From assembly GCA_020057445.1 (NCBI GenBank), contig JAGVFV010000012.1, forward strand, positions 1 to 7,081: 7,081 nucleotides of DNA, given 5' to 3'. Under the pieces are notes generated by a model. The model was not told the DNA's origin and made no database searches. It saw only the letters and a list, made by a program, of their open reading frames with translations. How positions within the stretch are numbered: the stretch's first letter is position 1; the number at the start of each line of letters is the position of its first letter. The stretch is from an archaeon. Its GTDB lineage: Archaea > Nanobdellota > Nanobdellia > Woesearchaeales > JAHJEM01. This document shows, piece by piece, positions 1 to 5,627 of this stretch. Position numbers and translations under genes: made by a program.

Positions 1-344
1 GGGCAGCCAAGACTGTCCATGAAAGCTACACGACCTGGCTGGTCGAAGCATATACTCCTCTCGTCGAAGCATCCCTCATGTATGCGACGAGCGTCATGAA
101 CGTAGTGCGAAAATACGTCATTCCCTTCGAAGCCTTCGGAGTGGAGCGCTTCATCAATTCAGACGGCACGATGCGGAATAAAGATGATATCCCTCGAACA
201 CTCCTCGAACTGTTCGAACAACGCTACAAACACATCGAAGAGACAACAAAACGGGACGACCTTCGGCCAAAGAGCGTGTATGCAGAAAGTCTCCTCCCTC
301 CGATACCAAAAGCCATCCGAAAAGCAGCTGCAGATATCGTGTGA
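1..344 (+). CDS. Hypothetical protein, 3' end only (5' end outside window)
   Basis: An open frame runs from base 3 with no stop until TGA at 342-344, so the last 113 residues of a longer protein are visible. The Met codon at 78 is only an internal possibility; reading upstream of it continues unbroken to the window edge (...TWLVEAYTPLVEASLMYA...). The segment looks mostly helical and soluble, with a charged stretch near the end (EETTKRDDLRPKS) and a Pro-rich LLPPIPKA shortly before the C-terminus. I see no catalytic motif and do not recognise the family. It lies 41 bases upstream of the epimerase on the same strand, but that gene has its own TATA box, so a shared transcript is not required. 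Codon use, rich in C-ending codons, resembles the epimerase and guaC. Confidence 0.7.
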   Translation, partial: AAKTVHESYTTWLVEAYTPLVEASLMYATSVMNVVRKYVIPFEAFGVERFINSDGTMRNKDDIPRTLLELFEQRYKHIEETTKRDDLRPKSVYAESLLPPIPKAIRKAAADIV

Positions 345-354
345 TGCAAATAAC

Positions 355-364
355 TTTATAAAAA
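355..364 (+). promoter_or_regulatory. Archaeal TATA box for the epimerase gene
   Basis: The sequence TTTATAAAAA is centred about 27 bases upstream of the ATG at 386. In archaea transcription starts roughly 25-27 bases downstream of the TATA centre, which puts the RNA 5' end at or next to the start codon. No Shine-Dalgarno sequence precedes the ATG, which fits a leaderless mRNA. Confidence 0.65.
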
Positions 365-385
365 CAACACGACACACGTCCAGCT

Positions 386-1321
386 ATGGCACTCCTTGTC
401 ACCGGCGGAGCAGGATTCATAGGGTCGCATGTGTGCGAACGCTTGCTTTCGAAGAAAGAAGACATCGTCATCATCGACGACCTCAACGACTACTACGACC
501 CGAAACTCAAAGAAAACAACCTGGCGCTGCTCAAGAAAGCAGGCAAATACTCCTTCTGCCACGCGGACATCCGCGACTACGCTGCACTTGAAAAGATCTT
601 TTCCAAACACCGAATCGACAAGGTCATCCACCTTGCCGCACGAGCAGGGGTGCGGCCATCACTTTCCGATCCCCACCTATACACGACAGTCAATGTGCTT
701 GGCACTGCAAACCTGCTCGAGCTTGCCCGGAAGAATGACGTGAAGACGTTCATCTTCGGAAGTTCAAGCAGCGTCTACGGAGAGAACAAGAAAATACCCT
801 TTTCCGAAGACGACCGCGTGGACAGCCAGATCTCGCCCTACGCGGCGACAAAGCGCATGGGAGAACTGCTCTGCAAAGCGTACGCAGGGTATGGCATGCA
901 CATCACCTGCCTTCGGTTCTTCACTGTCTACGGACCTCGCGGACGGCCGGACATGGCACCTCGCAAATTCACAGAACATATCATTGCCGGAAAACAGATC
1001 GAGGTGTACGGTGACGGCAGCATGAAGCGCGATTATACTTTTGTGAGCGATATTGTGGACGGGATCATCCTCGCGCTCGAGAAGTCCTATCCCTTCAAGA
1101 CCATCAACCTTGGCGACAACCATCCGTACACGATCACGGAACTGATCTCTGCCATCGAGAAAGCCACTGGAAAAAAAGCCAAGGTCGTCTTTAAGCCAGT
1201 CCCTAATGGTGATGTGCCAGTCACGTTTGCAGACATCTCAAAAGCAAAGAAACTCCTCGGTTGGGGGCCGAAGATAAAGCTTGAAGATGGGATCAAGAAA
1301 CTTGTCCAATCCACAACCTGA
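386..1321 (+). CDS. NAD-dependent sugar epimerase, probably UDP-glucuronate 4-epimerase (CapI type)
   Basis: This 311-residue extended short-chain dehydrogenase probably interconverts UDP-glucuronate and UDP-galacturonate in the cytoplasm to supply sugars for surface glycans or capsule. The N-terminal NAD motif is VTGGAGFIGSHV (residues 5-16). HLAARAGVR (82-90) follows. The catalytic set is the Ser cluster GSSSSVYG (125-132) and the YAATK dyad Tyr152/Lys156. The stretch LRFFTVYGPRGRPDMA (176-191) and GSMKRDYTFV (211-220) closely recall CapI/LpsL UDP-glucuronate epimerases rather than GalE. The length is slightly short for the family (about 310-340). The start at 386 fits both the Rossmann N-terminus and the TATA box. 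A UDP-glucose/galactose epimerase or another nucleotide-sugar substrate cannot be excluded. It is convergent with the next gene, with 9 bases between stops. Confidence 0.85.
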   Translation: MALLVTGGAGFIGSHVCERLLSKKEDIVIIDDLNDYYDPKLKENNLALLKKAGKYSFCHADIRDYAALEKIFSKHRIDKVIHLAARAGVRPSLSDPHLYTTVNVLGTANLLELARKNDVKTFIFGSSSSVYGENKKIPFSEDDRVDSQISPYAATKRMGELLCKAYAGYGMHITCLRFFTVYGPRGRPDMAPRKFTEHIIAGKQIEVYGDGSMKRDYTFVSDIVDGIILALEKSYPFKTINLGDNHPYTITELISAIEKATGKKAKVVFKPVPNGDVPVTFADISKAKKLLGWGPKIKLEDGIKKLVQSTT

Positions 1322-1330
1322 TCCCTGACA

Positions 1331-1912
1331 TTACCTGATCTCTAATCGTTCTTCGATGATCAACGTGTCATCAACGCCAAGGGTCTGTCTCTGCACAAAC
1401 CACTGCCTTTCTGCAGAATAGAGAATCTCATCGACCTTCTCATGATTGCGGACAGCAAGGTACTGATCTGCTTCGTCGAGAAGGTCAAGCGTCGGCGTGC
1501 GTGGGTCTAGCATGTTCATGTATCTTTTTGCAGCAGCGATATGCTGACCTGTCTCATCCGCAAGCCCTAATGCATTATAGCATTTTGCATAATACAGCTT
1601 CTTGGCAGCGCCAAAATACGGACGGTCATTCTCTGCAACAGCACTATCTCCTTTATCGTATCCTTCATAGAAATCATGAGACATGCCAAGACCAAGTATC
1701 ATATACTTCTCCTGATCAACCTTGAATAGGTTCTCAAACGTCATGGGCAGGGTGTCTTGGGCAACATGGCATTCACTCCAAAACGTCGTCACATAGAACG
1801 TATCAGGCAATCCTTGCTCATTGACAAAGGGAACCGGATTGCTATACCCTCCTGCCTGCGCCAGTTGAGTTGACAAGGCCGCTGCCAAAACAATCCCCCC
1901 AAGAGTCTTCAT
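1331..1912 (-). CDS. Small exported protein of unknown function, TPR-like helices
   Basis: The protein has 193 residues. It begins with a clear Sec signal peptide: MKT, a hydrophobic stretch (GGIVLAAALSTQL) and an AQA cleavage site after about residue 20. No second membrane segment or sorting tail is present, so it should be released to the outside. The mature part has two cysteines (48 and 111), which could form one disulphide bond. Residues about 99-165 (AAKKLYYAKCYNALGLAD..., then AAAKRYMNML...) look like paired amphipathic helices of TPR type; this is my impression from the pattern, not a domain match. No enzymatic motif was recognised. It follows the Cys-rich exported gene in the same direction, but a TATA-like element and T-rich tract between them suggest separate transcription. 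The ATG at 1912 directly starts the signal peptide. Confidence 0.75.
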   Translation of the reverse strand: MKTLGGIVLAAALSTQLAQAGGYSNPVPFVNEQGLPDTFYVTTFWSECHVAQDTLPMTFENLFKVDQEKYMILGLGMSHDFYEGYDKGDSAVAENDRPYFGAAKKLYYAKCYNALGLADETGQHIAAAKRYMNMLDPRTPTLDLLDEADQYLAVRNHEKVDEILYSAERQWFVQRQTLGVDDTLIIEERLEIR

Positions 1913-1935
1913 AGTATAGGGGATGAAAAATGAAG

Positions 1936-1947
1936 AAATATAAAAAA
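1936..1947 (-). promoter_or_regulatory. TATA box for the small exported protein gene
   Basis: On the minus strand the sequence is TTTTTTATATTT, centred about 29 bases before the ATG at 1912. There is no convincing Shine-Dalgarno sequence between it and the start, so the mRNA is probably leaderless or nearly so. The T-run at its 5' end may also help terminate the upstream gene. Confidence 0.5.
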
Positions 1948-1980
1948 GTAATGAAAAAGATTCACTTCTTCCTTAAGAAG
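1942..1980 (-). terminator. Probable terminator of the Cys-rich protein gene (hairpin plus T-tracts)
   Basis: The 6-bp inverted repeat CTTCTT/AAGAAG (1965-1970 and 1975-1980, 4-base loop) lies across the last codons of the Cys-rich gene. On the minus strand it is followed by T5 (1958-1954) and T6 (1947-1942). Archaeal termination relies mainly on U-tracts, so these are the more meaningful part; the stem is weak and partly coding. Confidence 0.4.
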
Positions 1981-2477
1981 AAGAATCCAGCGACTGCGCC
2001 AGCGACAGCGACTCCTGCTGCGACAAGGCCGAATTCAGGAACTTCAGGTTCCTTGCAGGCTCCGCGCTCGCATCCAAGCTCGCACGTCACGACGGTGAAT
2101 TTAGGAACTTCCCCGCCGCAATCGCCATTCTCGCAATACCACTCGACAAGCTTGTCATCCGGGCACGGCAGGCAGAAATCTGTTGCTGAATAGTCATGCG
2201 GAAAGCCGAAGATGTAGATTCTGCCTGAGACAGTGCCTTGCGTTTCCGGAACTATCCCGCCGTCTGTATCAGAACAGGTGGGAAAGCGGCACATCTTATC
2301 TGTAGACTGTGCGCATGACATCGCATCGCAATTGCCTTCGAATGCAAAGATGTCCTTTGTCTCGGGATACGTTGCAATGACAGTATCCACTTCTGTTGTA
2401 TCACAAACTTCAGTCTGAGCGTGCGAAATGGCAGCCAGAAATAAAAATACAGGTATTAACCAGAGCATTTTCTTCAT
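1962..2477 (-). CDS. Secreted Cys-rich protein with PEF-CTERM-like C-terminal sorting tail
   Basis: The predicted product has 171 residues and three visible parts. The N-terminal signal peptide is MKKMLWLIPVFLFLAAISHA, probably cleaved before Gln21. The extracellular part carries 12 cysteines (25, 50, 55, 63, 68, 102, 105, 115, 120, 132, 136, 140), an even number that suggests several disulphide bonds. The tail is VPEFG (146-150), a Gly/Ala/Val helix (151-168) and RKK. This three-part tail resembles PEF-CTERM signals processed by archaeosortases; that processing is inferred. ATG 2477 is chosen over TTG 2492 because it gives a standard signal peptide, has GGGGGT seven bases upstream, and lies about 17 bases from the predicted transcription start, whereas the TTG would be almost at that start. 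No homologue of known function was recognised. Confidence 0.75.
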   Translation of the reverse strand: MKKMLWLIPVFLFLAAISHAQTEVCDTTEVDTVIATYPETKDIFAFEGNCDAMSCAQSTDKMCRFPTCSDTDGGIVPETQGTVSGRIYIFGFPHDYSATDFCLPCPDDKLVEWYCENGDCGGEVPKFTVVTCELGCERGACKEPEVPEFGLVAAGVAVAGAVAGFFFLRKK

Positions 2478-2515
2478 AGGTATTACCCCCAATCAGACTG
2501 GAGAATACTTTAACA

Positions 2516-2523
2516 TTTAAAAA
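2516..2523 (-). promoter_or_regulatory. TATA box for the Cys-rich protein gene
   Basis: On the minus strand the sequence is TTTTTAAA. It predicts a transcription start near 2494 and a leader of about 17 bases that contains the Shine-Dalgarno-like GGGGGT (2490-2485) before the ATG at 2477. Confidence 0.5.
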
Positions 2524-2555
2524 GCTTTCCATAAAATAGCCACTGGCAAGAGAAA

Positions 2556-2587
2556 ACTACTGTGTGTGTCACTACTATGTGTGTGTC
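2556..2587. repeat. Two-copy tandem repeat with (TG)n core
   Basis: Two adjacent near-identical units, ACTACTGTGTGTGTC (2556-2570) and ACTACTATGTGTGTGTC (2571-2587), differ by a two-base TG/AT addition. The second copy runs into the stop codon of the flavin reductase gene. This looks like a slippage-type duplication at a gene end rather than a regulatory array. Confidence 0.7.
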
Positions 2588-3257
2588 AATTGTACCGTTC
2601 GACAAAGATGTTCTTGAAACCTTCTTTTTCCAATGCGTCCATGGTCTCTTGGACCATGTTTCCTGCTCCGCAGACGTACACATCAGCATCTTTCAGGTGA
2701 GAAAACCTGTTGATCTTGGTCTGCACATACCCTGTCTCAGGACCATCCTCCCGCGACAGGGTGATCACCACATGGAAATTCGGAAACGCCTTTTCAAGAT
2801 CTTCCCACTCCTTAGCAAAGATGACATCAGCCTTTGTCCTCACCCCGAACAAGAGATGGATCTCATTCTTCCAGCCGGAATCGAGAGCAAAACGGATCAT
2901 GCTCCGGAAAGGGGCGATGCCAGAGCCTGCAGCGATGAAGATGAGGGGATTTTCCGTCCTGCACAGCACGAACTTCCCCAGTGGCCCACGGATACGCAAA
3001 GAATCACCGACAGCCCTCTCATGCAGATATTTCGACGCCACACCACCCTCTACCTTCGCCACGCACAGCTCAAGGAACTCATCAATCGGGCTTGACGCGA
3101 TGGAATAGGGACGAAGCAACAGCCGCTCACCTTCTATGACCACAAAGACGTATTGGCCGGGAAGGAAATCCAACTTCTTGTCCATCCTCATCTTCAATGT
3201 CTTGACAAAGGGCGTCTCATCGCTGATCTCCACAATCTCTCCTTTGAAATCATCCAT
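2586..3257 (-). CDS. Ferredoxin-NADP reductase-like FAD/NAD(P)H oxidoreductase
   Basis: The product is a 223-residue, two-domain flavoprotein that should transfer electrons between NAD(P)H and a carrier such as ferredoxin or flavodoxin in the cytoplasm. The N-terminal beta-barrel carries the FAD signature RPYS (49-52), GGVASKYLH (71-79) and GPLGKF (91-96). The C-terminal nucleotide-binding domain carries AAGSGIAPFRSM (109-120), FGVRTKADVIFAKEW (137-151) and YVCGAGNMV (194-202), and ends in VERYN, as many short bacterial-type FNRs do. It lacks the C-terminal Cys cluster of the PyrK/DHOD type and any fused 2Fe-2S domain, so it is a minimal version and its partner is unknown. The ATG at 3257 is about 27 bases from a TATA box, which suggests a leaderless mRNA. 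It is divergent from guaC. Confidence 0.85.
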   Translation of the reverse strand: MDDFKGEIVEISDETPFVKTLKMRMDKKLDFLPGQYVFVVIEGERLLLRPYSIASSPIDEFLELCVAKVEGGVASKYLHERAVGDSLRIRGPLGKFVLCRTENPLIFIAAGSGIAPFRSMIRFALDSGWKNEIHLLFGVRTKADVIFAKEWEDLEKAFPNFHVVITLSREDGPETGYVQTKINRFSHLKDADVYVCGAGNMVQETMDALEKEGFKNIFVERYN

Positions 3258-3280
3258 GAAAAGGGCAGAGCAAGAGGTGG

Positions 3281-3288
3281 TTTAAAAC
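3281..3288 (-). promoter_or_regulatory. TATA box for the flavin reductase gene
   Basis: On the minus strand the sequence is GTTTTAAA, centred about 27 bases before the ATG at 3257. No Shine-Dalgarno motif lies between, so the gene is probably leaderless. It sits 19 bases from the oppositely directed guaC TATA-like element. Confidence 0.55.
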
Positions 3289-3306
3289 AATTTCGCCAAC
3301 CGAAAA

Positions 3307-3313
3307 CTATAAG
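3307..3313 (+). promoter_or_regulatory. TATA-like element for guaC
   Basis: CTATAAG predicts a transcription start near 3336. The resulting leader of about 15 bases contains GGTGA at 3340-3344, complementary to the 16S rRNA 3' end, with a 6-base spacer to the TTG start at 3351. This gene therefore seems to use a led, Shine-Dalgarno-dependent start, unlike its divergent neighbour. Confidence 0.45.
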
Positions 3314-3350
3314 AGCCACCTGCAAGCATACGCGAGGCGGGTGAACAGAA

Positions 3351-4424
3351 TTGAGAATAGACCAGGATCCAAAACTTGACTTTGATGACGTGCTGATCAG
3401 GCCAAAACGGTCAACCCTCATCAGCAGGGCAGACGTGGAACTAGAACGCTCGTTTACCTTCTTGCACAGCCACCGCACGTGGACAGGAATCCCGATCGTC
3501 GCCGCGAACATGGACTCCTCAGGCACGTTCGAGATGGCACAGGCGCTCTCGGAACACCACATGATCACAGTACTCCACAAGTTCTACAGCGTCGAGGAAC
3601 TGGCGAAATTCCTTCCCGCATTCAACAAGCCAGACTATGTCTCTTACAGCGTCGGCATACGCGACGAGGATTTTGCAAAGCTCAAGACAGTCCTTTCCAA
3701 AGGACTGCAGAAGCACTTCAACTTCATCTGCCTCGACGTACCAAACGCCTACCTGGAAAACGTGGTCAAGAAAGTGCGCGAATTACGACAGCTCCTTCCC
3801 ACCCACACGATCATCGCAGGAAACGTGGTCACGAACGAGATGACAGAGGAATTATTGCTTTCTGGCGCAGACATCGTGAAAGTAGGCATAGGAAGCGGGG
3901 CAGCATGCCTCACAAGGCGAAAGACAGGAATCGGCTACCCGCAATTGTCCGCGATCATCGAATGCTCAGACGCAAGCCACGGCATCAGCAACACGATCGG
4001 CTGCGGCCTCATCATGAGCGACGGCGGATGCAGGAATCCTTCCGACGTCGGAAAGGCATTCTGCGGAGGCGCAGACTTCCTCATGGCAGGAAGCATGTTC
4101 TCAGGATTCAGCCAATCAGGCGGAAAACTCGTGAAGAAAAAAAGGCAGAAATACAAGGAATACTACGGATCAAGCTCAGACGTGGCGATGGAACTGCATT
4201 ACGGCAAGGTAGCAAAGCACAGGGCAAACGAAGGCAGGTATACGCTGATTCCCTACAAGGGAGATGTGCACGAATTCGTCCTGGATCTCCTCGGATCACT
4301 TCGAAGCACTGGCACGTACATCGGAGCGCGACGCCTGAAAGAATTCTCGAAAAGGACGACATTCATCCTCGTGAATAGGCAGCTGAACACGAGCATAGAA
4401 CAGTACGATGCGGAAACGAGCTAG
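3351..4424 (+). CDS. guaC: GMP reductase (NADPH-dependent), TTG start
   Basis: GuaC converts GMP to IMP and ammonia with NADPH, feeding guanine nucleotides back to the IMP pool. The 357 residues align well along their length with bacterial and animal GuaC: DFDDVLIRPKRSTLISRADV (10-29), AANMDSSGTF (51-60), GNVVTNEMTEELLLSGADIV (157-176), VGIGSGAACLTRRKTGIGYP (178-197), MSDGGC (222-227) and GTYIGARRLKEFSKRTTF (321-338). The catalytic Cys is residue 186 with Thr188, the same number as in E. coli GuaC. There are no CBS domains, which argues against IMP dehydrogenase. Relative to the E. coli and human enzymes, about five residues are inserted before MSDGG (SNTIGCG region, 213-219). The start is firm: an in-frame TGA lies at 3342-3344, TTG 3351 is the first initiator after it, and GGTGA precedes it. 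GMP reductase is uncommon in archaea, so transfer is plausible. Confidence 0.92.
   Translation: MRIDQDPKLDFDDVLIRPKRSTLISRADVELERSFTFLHSHRTWTGIPIVAANMDSSGTFEMAQALSEHHMITVLHKFYSVEELAKFLPAFNKPDYVSYSVGIRDEDFAKLKTVLSKGLQKHFNFICLDVPNAYLENVVKKVRELRQLLPTHTIIAGNVVTNEMTEELLLSGADIVKVGIGSGAACLTRRKTGIGYPQLSAIIECSDASHGISNTIGCGLIMSDGGCRNPSDVGKAFCGGADFLMAGSMFSGFSQSGGKLVKKKRQKYKEYYGSSSDVAMELHYGKVAKHRANEGRYTLIPYKGDVHEFVLDLLGSLRSTGTYIGARRLKEFSKRTTFILVNRQLNTSIEQYDAETS
4421..4424. other. CTAG shared by two convergent stop codons
   Basis: The palindrome CTAG supplies TAG to guaC on the plus strand (4422-4424) and TAG to the SemiSWEET gene on the minus strand (4423-4421). The two genes thus overlap tail to tail by four bases with no room for separate terminators, so each 3' UTR is antisense to the other gene. 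Confidence 0.9.
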
Positions 4425-4675
4425 CCGTATTTCACTTTCAGGACATATTGCACAACGCCTATTGCCAATGCGATGAGATTGCAGACAAGGACTGGCATGG
4501 ACCAGATGAGGTAGCCGTACCACGCCCAGAGGATGCAGTTCAAGACGTAGAAACTCACCATCATGAGCGAGAGGTCCTTCACACGCTTTGTCCTTATCGA
4601 CTTGATGACCTGGGGAAGCATAAGGCTCGTGCCGACGACTGCGGCAAGGAAACCGATGATGGACGCAAGCGACAT
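4421..4675 (-). CDS. SemiSWEET (PQ-loop) sugar transporter
   Basis: This 84-residue integral membrane protein has a single three-helix bundle; SemiSWEETs dimerise to move mono- or disaccharides across the membrane by facilitated diffusion. Helix 1 contains LMLPQ, the PQ motif, followed by KSIRTKRVKDLSL, helix 2 (MMVSFYVLNCILWAWYGYL) with the typical W..YG, and helix 3 with the conserved Asn (VLVCNLIALAIGVVQYVL), ending KVKYG. The frame is open further upstream to 4810, but ATG 4675 gives the usual family length (about 85-100) and lies 26 bases from a TATA-like element; the extra 45 residues would be basic and unlike the family. Its TAG stop overlaps the guaC stop in the shared CTAG. The substrate is not deducible. 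Confidence 0.85.
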   Translation of the reverse strand: MSLASIIGFLAAVVGTSLMLPQVIKSIRTKRVKDLSLMMVSFYVLNCILWAWYGYLIWSMPVLVCNLIALAIGVVQYVLKVKYG

Positions 4676-4696
4676 GATGCCTGGAAATGGATATGT

Positions 4697-4705
4697 GTTT
4701 TTAAT
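4697..4705 (-). promoter_or_regulatory. TATA-like element for the SemiSWEET gene
   Basis: On the minus strand the sequence is ATTAAAAAC, centred 26 bases upstream of the ATG at 4675. There is no Shine-Dalgarno sequence between them. Its position inside the longer open frame is the main argument for the short form of the transporter. Confidence 0.45.
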
Positions 4706-4912
4706 GGTTATGGCGGAAATGATGTGCATCCCTTCTGACAGAGAAACCTTCCGGCGCTTTTTTGCATTAGCAGAACCTGACTTGCGCTCAAGATTTTTCA
4801 TAAATATCATACCTTTTGCGGGAAAAGCATCAGCCCGGCCTTCATCCTCTCTGCGGCTTCGGATATTTTACGGTTTTGTCTCATTATTTCCGTATTTTTG
4901 TGCGCAAGGCAT

Positions 4913-5494
4913 ATGAATGTCTTTGCACTGCAAAATGCCATGCACAGGCGAAGCATCGTTTTCATCGACGCAAGCAACTTATTGGCCAGTTGGAGGGCAT
5001 TTGCTGTCTCAAACAGAGCAAACCGTCGGATAGATTATCGGAAATTACTTGAAACATTAACAAAAGATACAGAATTCATCCGTGGCTATTATTATGATGC
5101 TGCCCCTCTCATCATAGATTCAAAAAGGCAAGGGTTCTTTGACAAGCTGCGTTCATTGGAAATCACCATTGTCACAAAACCATTGCGTTATAAGTATGTG
5201 ACCTGCAGGCATTGCAGCGCGACAGATAGGGATGTCCCCTATCAGAAAGGGGTGGATGTCGCACTCGTCACCGATCTTATGGGTCTCGCCTTTGAGAAGG
5301 CATATGATATCGCGATTGTCATCAGCGGAGACAACGACCTTGTCGATGCTGTCAACTATGTCAAGAACAAAGGGATCAAGGTATGGGTGGCATCATTTGG
5401 CAATGCACTAGGCCAAGATATCATGCGCACAGCAGACCGTGTCATCCAGCTCGACAAGGTAGCGCAGGATATCATCCTAGAGCGAAAGATTTAA
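4913..5494 (+). CDS. NYN domain protein (LabA/DUF88-like putative ribonuclease)
   Basis: The product (193 residues from ATG 4913) is almost entirely one NYN domain, a PIN-like metal-dependent RNase fold. The acidic residues expected at the active site are visible: Asp19 in VFIDASN, Asp115 in KGVDVALVTD, Asp121, and Asp140/Asp142 in ISGDNDLVDAV. A CRHC pair (Cys98, Cys101) precedes the second acidic motif and might bind a metal. The start is uncertain. TTG 4898, ATG 4913 and ATG 4940 are all in frame; 4940 would begin the protein directly at the domain (MHRRSIVFID), while 4913 is the first ATG after a weak TATA-like element around 4863-4870. No strong Shine-Dalgarno motif supports any of them. 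RNA cleavage is the family expectation and the target is unknown. Codon use looks more AT-leaning than in guaC. Confidence 0.85.
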   Translation: MNVFALQNAMHRRSIVFIDASNLLASWRAFAVSNRANRRIDYRKLLETLTKDTEFIRGYYYDAAPLIIDSKRQGFFDKLRSLEITIVTKPLRYKYVTCRHCSATDRDVPYQKGVDVALVTDLMGLAFEKAYDIAIVISGDNDLVDAVNYVKNKGIKVWVASFGNALGQDIMRTADRVIQLDKVAQDIILERKI

Positions 5495-5500
5495 AAAAAA
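5493..5500 (-). terminator. T8 tract terminating minus-strand transcripts
   Basis: Eight consecutive A residues on the plus strand give a U8 tract to RNA coming leftward from the dinD/BRO-N region. This is the strongest candidate terminator for that unit, located just before it would run antisense into the NYN gene. The same stretch with the preceding TTT (5490-5492) also resembles a plus-strand TATA box. Confidence 0.45.
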
Positions 5501-5528
5501 CAAGACATACATGCTCCTCATTGAGACG

Positions 5529-5567
5529 GAAGGGAAGCTGGGGGACATACCCGTTACACTTCCCTTC
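5529..5567. repeat. Perfect 9-bp inverted repeat, 21-base spacer
   Basis: GAAGGGAAG at 5529-5537 pairs exactly with CTTCCCTTC at 5559-5567. The spacer contains GGG and CCC runs that could add a short inner stem. It lies within the 23-codon ORF. Confidence 0.7.
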
Positions 5568-5572
5568 TTGCA

Positions 5573-5600
5573 ATTGTTCTAACAACAATGATTTTAGAAC
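5573..5600. repeat. Two mutually exclusive small inverted repeats
   Basis: ATTGTT (5573-5578) pairs with AACAAT (5584-5589) around a 5-base loop. The overlapping GTTCTAA (5576-5582) pairs with TTAGAAC (5594-5600) around an 11-base loop. Both share bases 5576-5578, so only one can form at a time. Such stems are short enough to occur by chance in AT-rich DNA. Confidence 0.5.
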
Positions 5601-5603
5601 GAG

Positions 5604-5627
5604 CATTTTGTTGGTGTCAACAAAATG
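5604..5627. repeat. Perfect 10-bp inverted repeat with 4-base loop
   Basis: CATTTTGTTG (5604-5613) and CAACAAAATG (5618-5627) flank GTGT. It is a strong hairpin in RNA of either strand and a dyad in DNA. It lies just downstream (minus strand) of the broken BRO-N fragment. It has no adjacent T-tract on either side, so it is not a classic intrinsic terminator. Confidence 0.8.

Noticed and set aside
184..591. Plus-strand 135-codon frame spanning the end of the first gene and the epimerase start
   Set aside because: Shadow of the real genes; no ribosome binding site and a Thr/Arg/His-rich shifted-frame composition.
764..1123. Minus-strand frame inside the epimerase
   Set aside because: No family resemblance; the epimerase motifs occupy the plus strand throughout.
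2562..3095. 177-codon plus-strand frame antisense to the flavin reductase
   Set aside because: No recognisable motif or start signals, and it opens within the TG repeat; the minus-strand reductase explains the interval.
3341..3350. GTG at 3341 as an alternative guaC start
   Set aside because: It is out of frame with the GuaC protein, and an in-frame TGA at 3342-3344 rules out any start further upstream.
3479..4378. 299-codon open frame overlapping guaC in another frame
   Set aside because: Its product is Arg/His-rich low-information sequence expected from a shifted reading of a GC-ending-codon gene; guaC in this interval is a clear family match.
4676..4810. 45-codon extension of the SemiSWEET gene
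   Set aside because: The extension is basic and unlike the family, and the promoter-like ATTAAAAAC falls inside it.
4816..5052. Plus-strand 78-codon frame before and within the NYN gene
   Set aside because: Runs across the promoter region and into NYN in a different frame; no motif or start signal.
5604..5627. Perfect hairpin as a CRISPR repeat or classic intrinsic terminator
   Set aside because: It occurs once only, with no spacer array, and no T-tract follows the stem on either strand.
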